A DNA stretch of 64,000 nucleotides from Diplolepis rosae. Lineage: Eukaryota > Arthropoda > Insecta > Hymenoptera > Diplolepididae. Each line of letters opens with the position of its first letter. The first letter of the stretch is position 1. Below the pieces are notes generated by a model. The model worked only from the letters and a program-made list of their open reading frames with translations. It was not told the DNA's origin and searched no databases. This document shows, in pieces, positions 34,311 through 46,136 of the stretch. A program made the translations under genes and the position numbers. The DNA lies in contig JAPYXD010000161.1 in assembly GCA_030998225.1 (NCBI GenBank), positions 1,674,001-1,738,000 on the forward strand, given 5' to 3'.

Positions 34311-36390
34311 GAAAAAATTGATTTTTTTGAATCTCTACAGTGGTGTTTCTTACTTAACCCTTACGTCACATTCAGAGATTTCAGTTGACACATGATATTT
34401 TTTTAACTTGTGGCTTGAACAATGAGCAGAAAATCATTTCAGCCAGTCCCCGACCAACTCTTGGCTTGGTTCATTAAAAAACTTAGCCCAACAAGCCCTT
34501 AACTATTTCACAATTTTTGCATTTGTTGTTACTCTGAAAAATATTATTAACTCTGTAAAGCTTTTTTAGATCCTACTTTGTTGATAGAATCTATTATAAT
34601 TAAAAAATTTCAAGAATCTAATTGTTTCCAAGAAAATTTATGAAAATAAGACAGGTTTTAAGTTGGATCTTTCTAATTTTAACGTAAAATAATAGATTAA
34701 AATCACAAAAATTTCTAACATTGCGTATTAATATTTGCTTCTCAATAGTCTGATTATAAATATTCTTTTATTGTTTAATACTCCTTTAGGTGAACGAGGT
34801 ATAAACTTGTGTGATTAATTACACATTACATACTTTAGTAACATGTCGATCATGTTGATGATAATAACATTCTATAATGAAAATTTCGGCGACACTCGTC
34901 AGGCGTAACACAATCGAGTATTGATTGATTGCTCTAAATTAATTTTATGCAGTAAAACGTAAATGCATTTAATTTTGAAATATATTTATAAAATATTTCG
35001 TACTCTACAACACTTATAATCAATATTCTTTTTCTCATTTTAAATTAATTACTATTGAGTTGACAACAAAGTTATTTCTCTTTTTTCCGCTAGATGACTT
35101 TAGTCGTTCGAAGTCGTTCTTCTCCATTGCAAACTTCAGACCATATATGGTATTTGACAGCTGACGTTTCATAGATTATTCAGTAAAAGAAAAGTTTCAA
35201 GATTTTTTGTTTATTTAATAGATGTTCAAATGTCCTTATGTCCCAAGTTTAATCGACAGAGTTGAGTAAAATTACTAGTACCCAGTCGTTTTCCACCCGG
35301 TATTATGCCAGTACAACGCCAGTACCGACATCCGCCCGGCGGTACTGGCGCGGTACCAAGCCAGTTCTAAATTTCCACCTGGGTTATTTTGAGCTGCTCC
35401 CAAGGAACCATCTATCAATTCGAATGTCTACTGTCGCCAGCTAATGAAATTGGACAGAGAAATGAAGGAAAAGCAGTGTAACCGTTAAATTCATCTCCAC
35501 GAGCAGAATTTTATGTGTTTATATTTCATATGAATTTCCTATTTCTATTGATGTTCTTATCTTATATGATTAACGTCGGGATGTCGGTGAGAATGTATTG
35601 TGATGTGTGAGTGACGTAGATGGTCGGAAGCCGATTCGAGGGAATCCATTTTTGAACCTGGCAAAGCTTGAGTCGAAGGAAGTCAGTTGATACCAAGATC
35701 TAGAATCGTACAGATCGCTTAGTTGATTTCATGCGACACTAAATATTCAATGAGAGCCACTGAATGTGAAATCATATAAAACGATAACAGAGAGTGTTAT
35801 TGTGATCGCCCTTATTAACGGTCTATGAGCCACGTGAAAATCATCCAAGGATATGTGGTAAATAAAGATCGTTCTGCAATGAAGGATCTTGATCGTTAGA
35901 TCAAAAACTTATCACTATATCGACGACTTCAATTAATTATTGGATTGTTATCAGTAGATCTCTGTATTGGACTCTTCTTCATTTTAATAACTTGCAAGTT
36001 TGTATGATTTGATGATCTATATTGTGATGTGCATGCTTGTATGAATTAGTTATTTGGAATGCTCGTATGAATTATATATGTATCTATAATATTTAAAATG
36101 ACTGACTAATTTTAAAAATACCGAATTATGGTTATTTAATTTTTTTATTATAATTGGATGCATGATGATTGGATTATGATAGCTGGCTCAAAATTGTGAA
36201 TGCTAGCGTCCAGCATTATTAATTACTTGAACAACAGAAAAATAATTTGAATGGAATTATTATATAAAAATATATTTTAATCATTGATTTACGAGAGCTT
36301 GAATTTTCATTTGGTTACCTGTATCAAGAACACAAGTTAAGCAAAAACAGATATTTCAACGAATATTTATACAAAACAATAACAAAGTGT
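34311..36390. other. No supported gene
   Basis: A short GC-richer stretch (about 35275-35370) has several ccagta(c) motifs around cgcccggcggtactggcgcg, a small imperfect palindrome. The frame over it (35262-35444) is not convincing. Confidence 0.35.
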
Positions 36391-36393
36391 TAC

Positions 36394-36640
36394 AGCGGCC
36401 AGAATTGGCAACTCGTAAAAGCGTCTTTTTCCATCAAGATAACATATATATATATAAAATACATCTTCGGTCACTCGCAAAAAATAATTGGAGTTAGGCT
36501 GGGAAGTGTTGCCTCATCCACCGTATAATCCTGACCTTGCACCATCCGAATATCATTTATTCCGTTCACTTCAAAACCATTTAAATCGAAAAACATTCGA
36601 TTCAAATAAGGCCGTCAAAAATGAGTTGTGAAAACTTGGA
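36394..36640 (+). pseudogene. Mariner transposase C-terminal fragment
   Basis: Reads RPELATRKSVFFHQDN (second catalytic Asp), a short AT microsatellite interruption, TSSVTRKK, one stop, then LELGWEVLPHPPYNPDLAPS with EYHLFRSLQNHLN, where the usual third Asp of PSDYHLF is Glu. It ends with KAVKNEL. It is different in sequence from the two mauritiana-type copies, so a separate lineage. No ends found. Confidence 0.75.
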
Positions 36641-36659
36641 ATTTGAGAACTGTGTTTTT

Positions 36660-38780
36660 TAAATTTTTCGAAAGTTTCATACACGCTTAAAAAACAAATA
36701 GGAATATGGAAATATACCAAGAGGTTTTTTTTAGATATATAAAAGGTAGCTACTTCGTTATTTAATTCAAACTTATTATTTTTTTGCTGCATTCCTTATT
36801 TATAACAGATTTTCATAACTGACCAATTTCTATTTTGATTCTACTATAGACAAATATATTTTCCACTTTGTACGTTTTTAAATTTGGTTATGTTTTAATT
36901 AAAAGCGTCCCATTATAAAGTAATTTTTAATTTCAGATCTTTGCCGTCTATCTTTGTTTCAACTTAAATATCCTTATGTTTTTAAATTTAAATAATTGAA
37001 GTTTATGAATATTAACACAAATAAACAAGAACGTAAAGTCAATATAAAAAAAAAATACTTTCAATTTTTTTTTCAAATTGGTGCTTTGGCTTATCCGCAT
37101 CACATTAGAATTTAGCATATAAAATCTTTTTCTAATCCCAGCGGAATTGATTACGATTTAAAAATGATTAAACCAACCCTCGTACATATTTGTTTGGGAT
37201 ATGAACGTTGCGATCTTTTTCCCCGATAAAGCCTGAGATTGTAATAAACGTTTATATATACTAAATTTTCATCTCTTTCGCTTTTCAAGACCTTCTATAG
37301 TGCAATATGTCTCATAACGCTTTACAAAGGCAGTGGATGAAAGTAAAAGCGATAAAAATACATAAGTAGAGGCAACATATAAAAATGTAAGAATACATCT
37401 GCACTAAAGTGTTTCCGATCGTAAAATATACTCCATAATTCAGGCAAAAAAATTTCTTTCTCAAAGTAACAAACTGCAAAATACGAAAAAAATATTTTTG
37501 ATAGTTTCACTAAACAGTTTTCTTAGGGACTTATGTTTTTAAAATATTAGAAAAAATAAGCGACAAGACTCAGAAAGAAACTTCAGGAAGTATCCGTTTC
37601 TGATTATTTGTTTTGGACCAAATCAATTAAAAAGTTTGTGCCAGAATGAGAGACGAAAACAACAATTTTATTGACTTAAGAAAATAATTTTATGGCGATT
37701 AAACACCCCTAAACTCAATAAAAGTTATGCAAAACTTGTCCAAAGAATGCGAAATTCGAGCTGAAATATCCGCGGAAAATATGCGTTAATATATAAAAAG
37801 TAAGTTCACTCGAAACATTTTTTTTTTAAATCAACCAAATCTGTACAACGCTATAGGATAAAAAATGCTTTGATTGTGAAATATTCCTCAGTTGACTTCA
37901 TTTTCATAAAATTAAAAAATCTTTAATGTGTTTGAAAAAATGATTTCTGAACTTGAAAATTATTTTCTGAATTCAAAAAAATTATAGTGGAAAATATTTT
38001 GCTCAAGATTTATAATGCTACAAACTAAATTCACTGCTACTTAAGATCATTGTAAAAAATACAAGTTTTATAGGAAACAGGACAGAGTTTCCTCTTTTTT
38101 AGCAAATCACTTACTACCTTCTAGAATCCCTCCACTGATTCCCAGCGAATTAAATTCAGCAAGTTACCTGCTTAATTTTATTATATGATTCTATATTGTT
38201 CAAGACTCATTTTCTGATTCTCAGCAATTTTCATGATGTACAGACTGAATTACTGAAAATCGAAAATTACCTTCTGATATTTAGTGAATCATTTTTTGCG
38301 TGTAGTTTATGATGCCCTACAACATATTACAATTTTATTAAAATCAGAGGTGGACACTTAGTAGAGTTTTACTGTTAGATCAAGGCTAATAAATAAGGTA
38401 TCCATAGCGAACAATTATCCGAGTTCCAAAGAATTTTCAGCGATAGGAATTGAAAAACTATTCCAGAGTTACACGCAGTGCAACAGTCATATTCAGCATT
38501 GCACTGGTGCTTCTTTTCTATATTCAAATCTTTTCAATTTTTCTTGAAGTGCAATTGAACTTTCTCAATGTTATATTTATACTTTTCTAACATTAACCTT
38601 TCTACAGGTTTACGACAGACGCTATTACGTACCATTTTCATTTTTCCGTTAATCAACTCATTTTCACAGCAGGGAAAGAATAAACCCATACCGAATTGAG
38701 CAGAAAATGTTAAACAACGGCTTTACAGCAAAACTTTTTCCAATATTCTCTATTGGTCACTCGATACATGGAAATTAATT
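36660..38780. other. AT-rich, no gene recognised
   Basis: Short minus-strand frames (36571-36792, 37322-37510) encode Phe/Leu-rich peptides typical of chance. No repeats recognised. Confidence 0.4.
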
Positions 38781-38789
38781 CAAACAATC

Positions 38790-38945
38790 TGCCCGCTTCG
38801 CGGGCACATTCTCATCCCGCGCTTCGAGCGCAGCTCGCTTCGCTTGCAAGTTTGAGCGCGCCTGGGGCGCGCGATTTATTCGTCGCGTTCCGTTCTGTTT
38901 GGACCTCATGCTTAGCGCTTGGTCTTATGCTCCTTGCATACACTT
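38790..38945. other. GC-rich island with cttcg motifs
   Basis: ctgcccgcttcgcgggca is a small hairpin, followed by gcgcttcgagcgcagctcgc and ggggcgcgcga. The composition is unlike the flanks. The 64-aa frame across it (38753-38947) has no known domain. Confidence 0.35.
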
Positions 38946-39150
38946 AAGTTTATTTCTTATAATTTGATACTGAAGCTCTGATCAATTTTATAATATTACA
39001 GATAATGTGAATTACACATTTTCTCAATGTCACTAAATTTGTTTTTGAGTTTAAGTGAAACAGGAAATTCAATTCACTCGAGGCTCTATCGGCCTTAAGG
39101 AACACATTCTCATCATGAGACTCGCGTATCGCGCTCGATTTCCTGTATAC
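38905..39150 (+). repeat. Interspersed repeat, copy 2
   Basis: Inverse of 34036-34310, sharing ggccttaaggaaca, ttctcatcatgagactcg, tttataatattacag and aactcaaaaaca / tgtttttgagttt. Confidence 0.65.
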
Positions 39151-39384
39151 ATTTCAGTAACTTTTTAATAAACATATCACATATTTAAGTTAAAAAATGG
39201 AATTTTTTCAATAGTGTTTCTTATAATCAAAACATAAAATATACATTCTGTCGATAAGTGTCTTAATGAAAATATGTTGACCTAATTTAGTCAAATAATT
39301 TCCCATCTAAACGTTTTTTTTTGTCTCATATATTTTGTCTAAAAAGTGGAATTTTTGAATTTTAATCGTATTTTTGGAATTGAA

Positions 39385-39870
39385 ACGAAAAATATACATC
39401 TTATGAAAAAATGTTGCAATTCAAATTTGTAGATCTCCATGTAGAAAATAATTTTGTATGATAACTTTTTTTCATATCTCGTATAATTCAACTGGAAAAT
39501 GGAATTTTGATATTGACTTTTTCCAAGTTTTAACATGCTGTAATATTTCTAATTTTGGTTTAATCAACGAATTTTATTAAGATAATTTGTAGATATTTAT
39601 GAGCACTATCAAAAACCAGTATTGGAATTTTTGATTTTTTCAAAAAGTTTTTTCCAAAAACACAAAAAATGGTCTAGTTTCCTCAATTTTGGTTGGGTAT
39701 GGCTGGTTAACGAACTTGTTCTTACTTTTTCGGCTCCGATAAAGTGTGCCCAAGCTCAATTAATCTGATAATTCTATCGAGAGTTATCGAGTATACGACC
39801 TACTACAAACAGACAGATAGACGTTTTCATAAAAATCACTTTTTCTGACTCAGAGGGTCTCAAAGCGTAA
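39385..39870 (+). repeat. Interspersed repeat, uninterrupted copy
   Basis: About 80 percent alike to 42015-42435 plus 43080-43135: gcaattcaaatttgta, ttgatattgactttt, ggctggttaacgaacttg, ttcggctccgataaagt, gagttatcgagtata, tttttctgactcagagggtc. No ORF. Confidence 0.75.
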
Positions 39871-40056
39871 AGATTTGATGAAAATTTAGAAAGTCATTTT
39901 TCATATAAAACTAATACCTTCTCATCCATGATGAGAGTGTAAAAAAAGATAAAAAATGGGCATAATTTAATTCAGATTTACTCGACGCAAGTATATCTTA
40001 CTTGCAAATGGATCAAAGCAACTTTGTTATTCAAAAGAGCCAACTGCGTATGCTCT

Positions 40057-41105
40057 TATTATTATTATTATTATTATTATTATAGCTATGGCTGGGACCC
40101 GGAAGGGCCCCTGATACTTGGGTATTCCCGTTTTATCACCAACTAAAACCTTATGCGCGACCCCACAGCCCGTGCCAAAGGGCAAGGACCTGGACCACGT
40201 TTTTGGTCTGAATCTTGGCTACGTCTATGTAGGCGTAGCCAGTGAGAATCTGGCGTTTGCCCTGATTGCTGGACAATCGCAGAGTATATGAGTGGAAGTT
40301 TCGTTGTCTTCCCCACATAATCGACAAAAAGGATTTTCTGCAAGCCCTATCTTATGTCTGTGATAAGCCAGGTTGCCATGACCAATAAACACTTCTGTTA
40401 TGGTCTTTACCTCGGTTCTACTAAGCCTGCGTATGTCTGCAGCTCGTTTGGGGTTTAGATGCTCCCCCATGAGGGTTTTGGCTTGCTTGCATGCCGTAGC
40501 CTTATGCCACTCTTCCTGTTGTTTCTCGGCCAGTCACTTGTTGATGTCTTCCGTGACCAACCTATTTGAAACACCTGTTACTGGCTCTAGACCAGTTGGG
40601 TTTTGTTTTCACGCTAGCTTGGCTGTCTCATTACCCTCGATACCCCTGTGTCCAGGGATCCTGTGGACTATGACTTGGTTGTCTTCCGCTAGTTTGTTTA
40701 ATGCTACGTGGCATTCCCAGACCAGCGTCGAAGTAGTCACTAACTTACCTAGTGTCGTGATGGCCTCTCTGCCATCGTGGTCCCAATGGGATCACGAGGC
40801 TTGTGTTGCTGTTCCTCCCATAAACACCAGCCCCCGCGCCCTCCCTGTTTTTGGAGCCATCTGTTAACCAGTTGTCTCCATCGCCTGGGAGGTGTGCGCG
40901 ACCCGCCGTCCAATCTTCAATAGTTGACAAGCTTACCTTGTACTTTTTGTGGAAGAGGTACCGCGCAGACGTCCTATCTCTCATCATTTTTATGACCGGT
41001 CTCTTCGCGATGTCGACTGTGGCTCTCAGATTCTTTAAGATCACTGTACTAGAGTATTCGCCAATTCTCCAGGCCGCTTCGCTAGCTTCGGCTGTGATAC
41101 ACACA
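40057..41105 (-). pseudogene. 5'-truncated non-LTR retrotransposon with RNase H domain (I/R1-like group)
   Basis: The minus strand encodes the C-terminal end of a LINE ORF2. From 41105: RIGEYSSTVILKNLRATVDI, then an RNase H block starting GDNWLTDGSKNREGAGAGVY (the D of TDGS is the first catalytic Asp), HRIPGHRGIEGNETA, and a C-terminal CCHC (CRLCGEDNETSTHILCDC). Frameshifts near 40760 and stops break it. The 3' end is a (TAA) repeat tail (TTA on the plus strand, 40057-40083), a hallmark of I-type elements, and 5' truncation is typical of target-primed insertion. The reverse transcriptase domain is absent. The plus-strand frames here are shadows. Confidence 0.8.
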
Positions 41106-41221
41106 TATAATATGTTTTTATTAATTTCCATTGTATTCATATTCCTTTCATACAGTAAAATAGATTTAAATTGGAACAATAATAAAATATTTTGTCTTAT
41201 TTAATAAAAAAAAAGTCGTAA

Positions 41222-41345
41222 TCGGTATCTTCTACGACATCGTCAACGATATCGAATATGGTCCCAAAATCTTACGTCGCTTACGATATCACTTACAACA
41301 ACGTTTACGATATCGCTTACGATAACGTTTCCAACGTCGGAATTT
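41222..41345. repeat. Short-period ACGATATCG repeat
   Basis: acgatatcg / acgacatcg / acgataacg recur every 12-18 bp about eight times, each a near-palindrome. Simple-sequence origin is likely. Confidence 0.6.
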
Positions 41346-41621
41346 TCAATGGGAGATAGATTAGCCGCCATTTTTTGGACTCACGAGTCCTCAGGTCGAT
41401 AAAACCAAGGAGTTTTTAAATTATATAATTATGTTTATTGAAGCCTTGTATAAGCTGTAAAATCAATATTTTTTGTCTCTCCGATTTCCGTTAAAGTCAG
41501 CAGTATTATCATTTTTCATAACATTTTTTATTATTAGTATATTTCGTATATTTTCTGAAAATAAAAATCAATAAAAATACAAATTACAGATATTTTTGAT
41601 TTTTACTTATTACGACAAAAC

Positions 41622-41720
41622 CAAGATTTAAGGCAAAATTGTGAAAATGTAATTCAAGAGTGAGTTGTTATTAACTTCTCACTCTTGAATTACATTTCAC
41701 AATTTTGCGTTAAATCTTGA
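41622..41720. repeat. Near-perfect 99-bp stem-loop
   Basis: caagatttaaggcaaaattg ... caagagtgag (41622-41664) is inverted at 41677-41719 with about two mismatches; the loop is about 12 nt. It has the size of a microRNA precursor or a minimal MITE. Confidence 0.7.
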
Positions 41721-42014
41721 ATTTCCTTTTAATTATATTTGAATATATTCTTTGTAACACATTTAAAGAACCTACGTATGCATGTATATGCACTAACACG
41801 TGCACACATAATGGTAGTTCATGTGCAGGGATATAAGCGGCACTAGTTGCTAGCGGTCCACTACTTTTCCATTAGGTTTGCACGGCCTGACTGCCGCCGG
41901 CGCGGCGCCTTTTCCAGTGATTCCAGAAGGTGGGAGCTGGCAGCCCCCACCACGGATCACTGGCCAATTGCGGCGAGAATGAAAGTTTTTCCGTTACGAA
42001 AACTTTTTTGTATT

Positions 42015-43135
42015 ATGAAGAGAAAAAGAAAAATATATATCTTATAAAAAAGTGTAGCAATTCAAATTTGTAAATCTTTTTGTAGTAAACAATTTTGTAC
42101 GATAATGTTTTTTCGTATTTGGTATAATTTAACCGCGAAATGGAATTTAGATATTGACTTTTTTCAAGATTTAACATACTGTTCTTTCCTAATTTTAGTT
42201 TAATCGAAAAATATCATTGATATAATTAGTAGATGATTATGAGCACTATTAGAAACCAGTGTGGGAATTTTGGATTATTTCAAAAACGCAAAAGATGCTC
42301 TTATTTTCACAATTTTGGTCGGATCTGGCTGGTTAACGAACTTGACCTTGCTTTTCGGCTCCGATAAAGTATGCCAAAGCTCAATTCAATCCGATAATCC
42401 TATCAAGAGTTATCGAGTATAAGCCCTACTAATACTACTACTTTTTTTTTATTGTCGAAGGGAGATATGCTTTATGGACCTTCAGGGAGGCCTCACACCC
42501 CCCTGGTTTGTGCGACTCTGCTGCTCCTCACAGCCCTGCCCACCAAAATCTATCCCCGTCTTTTGGCCATGATATCCCCCCCCCAACCGCCGTGAGGCAT
42601 TACTTCAGGGTGGGGGTCATCTATTGGCATTTGGTGCCTCTCCTCCTGGTTTCTCATATTTTATTGCCGTCCAACGTGTCCTGCCGGCTTGGCCTTTATT
42701 TGCGGCCTTTCTAAGGCTTCCTATTCGGGGCTGTCTTCCGAAAAGCCGACTGTAGAGGGTTTGGCTTCCCTCGTCCCTTTCTCCTTTATTTTTGAAGCCA
42801 CCCTATTTCTGAGGTGGTGCTCGAAGTGATCAACGTAGCAGTCACTGTACTCCATGTACTTACGCAACGCAGCCAGTTCCCGTAGGGCCTCCTCGATGCC
42901 TTCCTTGATGGGGTGAAAGATATTCTTTTTCGTCCTGCAGAAGCTTTCTATTTTATTCAGTCTGTCCCTGTAGAGCCCCGCATGCAGGGTTTAGGTCTCA
43001 ATGCTCTAGGAAATGACCTGGTTTCCTAGAGACACCGTGTAAGACACCACTCCCTGGTGCCATGAAGCCCTCGTAAAACTCGTTTTTTCTGACTAAGGGG
43101 GTCTCAAAACGTAAAGATTTGATGAAAGATATACG
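42015..43135 (+). repeat. Interspersed repeat, copy interrupted by a retroposon
   Basis: The left part (42015-42435) and right part (about 43080-43135, cgttttttctgactaagggg) align with 39385-39870. The intervening 42442-43070 is foreign, so the insertion is the younger event. Confidence 0.7.
42442..43070 (-). mobile_element. Poly(A)-tailed retroposon fragment
   Basis: Read on the minus strand it ends in a poly(A) run (t run at 42442-42451 on the plus strand). It is GC-richer than its surroundings and carries a reading frame from about 43000 to the TAG at 42721-42723 (for example LYRDRLNKIESFCRTKKNIF and KEGIEEALRELAALRKYMEY), charged and probably helical. About 270 bp of 3' UTR follow. Either a truncated LINE (an ORF1-like piece) or another retrocopied transcript. 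No convincing target duplication. Confidence 0.5.
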
Positions 43136-43334
43136 CTGAATTTCCAAACAAACAAAAAGTGAGACAAGTATTTCGCTATGCGTGTATAATTATTAGGTTT
43201 TTTTTATTTTTTGAAATTTCACAGATAAGTATTATTCGTGTGCCTAGAATGAATTCGATTCACATTATTAAAAGTATTATACCTTATAGTTATTTTACAC
43301 TGAAAGAGATAATGTGATGGAGTAAGGATGGAGA

Positions 43335-43520
43335 AAAATAGTTCGAGAAACTTAACTCAACATGTTGAAGCTTTACCCAACGTTTTTAAAGTTCACCGAA
43401 CTGTGATGCATTCTTTAACATATTTGGTACATCACAAATTATTACAATAATATTAAATAATCGCTAACTTGTCATACGTCCTAACTTTTCTAAAAGTTGA
43501 GTAAAGTTTCTCGTACTACT
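43335..43520. mobile_element. Weak hairpin, possible MITE
   Basis: aaaaatagttcgagaaactt aactcaac at the left is inverted as gttgagtaaagtttctcgta at the right. The arms degrade toward the centre. Confidence 0.4.
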
Positions 43521-43860
43521 TTTCTTCATGGGCATAATTCTATTTCTATGAACTGTTAATACTGTATTGGAGATTTATTAAAAACCCAGGTTTGCATCTA
43601 CCAGCATAAGTATTTCAACTAGGCAAATTACTATTGCAGTAATATTTTTTGTTTATTTATCACGCAAAATAACTGACATGGTCTGTTAATATAACTGAAC
43701 GTTCAATTTCCGTTACATTAACTAACTATTTGTTTACCATAATTAAAAATAGCCATAAATTTAATGACTTTAGGAGTAATAAAAAATTTGTACTCAACAC
43801 GATTATCATACATTTTTCTCTGTGTATGACTATTTTTTTTTCAGTTACGGAATCGTACAT

Positions 43861-44240
43861 TGTACAAAAATGGGGTAAAGTTGATCATTTAAGGCGAGTG
43901 CGATGTTTACTGTTCTCGGCTTCGGCTCGCATTGCGCACTCGGCTTCGTCTCGTGCGCGCTCGTCTTCGCCTTGAAATGTAAACATCGCACTCGCCTTAA
44001 ATGATCAACTTTACCCCCTTGTTGTACACGGTACTTTATACAACAAAAGCATGTTTTTCTTGCTTTTTGTAAAGTTTGTCATTTAAGCCTTGCGGGCGTA
44101 AATAGAGAGTGGGGGGTGCTTAAATGACTACTTTTAAGCACTGCATCCTTATTTACGCCCCAGGGCTTAAATGACAAACTTTATGCCCGCAAAACACTCG
44201 TCAAAAAGCGAGAAAAACATGCTTGTGTTGTATAAAGTGA
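43861..44240. mobile_element. Two adjacent strong hairpins
   Basis: Hairpin 1: 43872-43909 (ggggtaaagttgatcattta...) is a perfect inverse of 43980-44017, with a CpG-rich loop of cttcggctcg motifs. Hairpin 2, about 10 bp downstream: 44031-44103 (ctttatacaacaaaagcatg ... ttgcgggcgtaaata) is inverted at 44150-44239, again with an internal hairpin (gtgcttaaatga / cttttaagcac). Both share the motif catttaag(g/c). The short frames over them are spurious. Confidence 0.75.
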
Positions 44241-45128
44241 ATTTAAATTTATACAAGTATTTTTATTGCAGTAGTTTGATGGAAGTATACTTGTATACAC
44301 GCATCGTAAAATATTTGTCTCATTCTTTGTTTGTTTGGAAATGCGGCGCATATTTTCAATTACTTATGGCTGATTTTTTTAGTCTGATTTTTCAAAAAAT
44401 GTGTTTTTTCTTGTAAAGTGTTACGATATGTATTTTCTATTACATCTTATCATTTTTAAGTGGAAAAGGGATAGACAAATTCGTAACATTAGGCATCACA
44501 AACTCAATCTGGGAATTAATAAAGAAATTTACTAAAACTCAATTCGAGTAAAATTCTCTTAGATAAAGTATGTTCTTTTTGGATTGATTGGTTACAGATT
44601 CTTATTATATTTAGGCAGCTGTGTGAGAACCTATCTGGATTCCATACAGATTTATATAAGAATATTTTCAGTATTAGGTTATTATTTTGATATTCTGATA
44701 TTTATCATATTTGTTCAGGAATTTTCATAATTAAGAGTTATAAGTGATTGTAAAATTGGATTCTATTTTTCAACTTTCAAAACGCATTTCAGTTCACTCC
44801 AGTAACTTTTGCGATTCATAACCACATGAAGCATTATTTCATTTAGTCAAACTTCTTTACTAAATTTCTCTTCTCGAGACCAAGTATTAACTCCAGATAC
44901 ATGGAGGATTTATGAAGCAACGCATGATACCCACAACGAAATAGAAACTAGGAGAAGAAAAAACAACTTTTCATAAATGCAAAAAATATATTCAATTCAA
45001 AACTTAATCACGCTACACTCACAAATAAATAATTGAAATTGTATAACATTTTTTTCAACTTAATTAAAACTCTTTTAATAATATTAATGCCAATAATAAA
45101 AATTTCTGTGCATGCCTCACATTTATCA
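44241..45128. other. AT-rich flank of the BEL insertion, nothing recognised
   Basis: No ORF with a domain and no repeat seen. Confidence 0.4.
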
Positions 45129-45133
45129 ATATT

Positions 45134-45793
45134 TGTTTTGTTAGTTATTTAATGCTAGGATTCTGGTGTGGGTTAAAGTCGTGAAGAACTACACTCCCGC
45201 GATCGAGTTTCAACGTTACATTTATTTTAACATTAATTTGATAATCTACTCTTTGATATTTGTAATACTGTCGGTATGAACTATTTTAAATCTACCTTCA
45301 CTGATACATTTATTTTAATATTACTTTGGTAGGCTAGTTCCTGACATAAGTACAGTTCGTACCCCTAGCGCATCTTATGGTATACTGCCCGTTCGACAGC
45401 TTCGACCTGTTCGGGTACATTTCTGCAATGTTGTCGCGATAAATTAAAGTTTGGTACAAACAAATATGAAATCGTGGCAACGTCGCATTTCGGAAAACAG
45501 ATGTGTCCTCAAGCATTTGGGCAAAGGTCATTGTACAGTCGTCAGGTAATTTTCGAGGACCTGGGTTCAAATAAAGTAATTTACGTGTTTAGGCAAGGTT
45601 TCTATATAGCAATTAGAATTTTAGGAGAACGTGATTTTACTTGGATTGCCTTGCGTGAGGAGACAACTCTATGGCACATAATTCAAGGGAGCGGAAAAAC
45701 CCACTACAATTTAGGAAACCGTAATTGTTGGCGTTGTGCATTGAGACATCTACTTGTATATTGCAAGTTAAATTCTAAGCAGAGCTTTGAACA
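45134..45793 (-). repeat. 3' LTR (660 bp)
   Basis: Starts tgttttgttagtt on the plus strand and ends gctttgaaca. It differs from the other LTR at five positions by eye (c/t near 45172, c/t near 45200, a/t near 45220, a/g near 45525, a/g near 45577). The open frames within it (45334-45570 minus, 45474-45824 plus) recur in the other LTR and are non-coding sequence. Confidence 0.95.
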
Positions 45794-45806
45794 TCCCGCC
45801 CACCTT
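45794..45806 (-). other. Polypurine tract of the BEL element
   Basis: On the minus strand aaggtgggcggga directly precedes the 3' LTR, the expected place for plus-strand priming. One T and one C interrupt the purines. Confidence 0.65.
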
Positions 45807-46136
45807 GAAAGCATGCCTTTCTAACGAATTACAATTAATTTATAGGTCATACAGATGCATGAAGGTCCAGCATATGGCGAAGAGAAATCATGAAAAATAT
45901 GATACAAGAATTATTTGTGTAAAAAAATAAGAATACATTGTAGGTGATGAACATATAATGCAAAGGTAGTGTAAATAAATTACATATAACGTCTTCAGTG
46001 ACTCTAAGGATACTATGCAAACATTAGGTTAGTATTAATTTACAAGTAACGGAGTCATTTCGGTGGTAATCAATTATTTAATATATCCACTATTACTATT
46101 ATAGAAAGTTTCATTTCACATAGAAGACTGGCTGAT

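Noticed and set aside
38753..38947. Bacterial contamination suggested by the GC-rich patch
   Set aside because: It is only about 150 bp, continuous with AT-rich insect-like DNA, and has no recognisable bacterial gene.
40400..41204. Plus-strand frames of 155 and 117 codons over the LINE fragment
   Set aside because: The minus strand carries RNase H and CCHC motifs; the plus frames are shadows without domains.
42421..43080. aagccct as a target duplication of the retroposon at 42442-43070
   Set aside because: It is not adjacent to the poly(T) end and could be chance.
43861..44240. Rho-independent-type terminator or bacterial regulatory hairpin
   Set aside because: The window shows only eukaryotic transposon content, and the hairpins are far too long and lack a gene upstream.
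45334..45824. Open frames in the LTR on both strands
   Set aside because: The same frames recur in the other LTR, which is regulatory and terminal repeat sequence; no domain is present.
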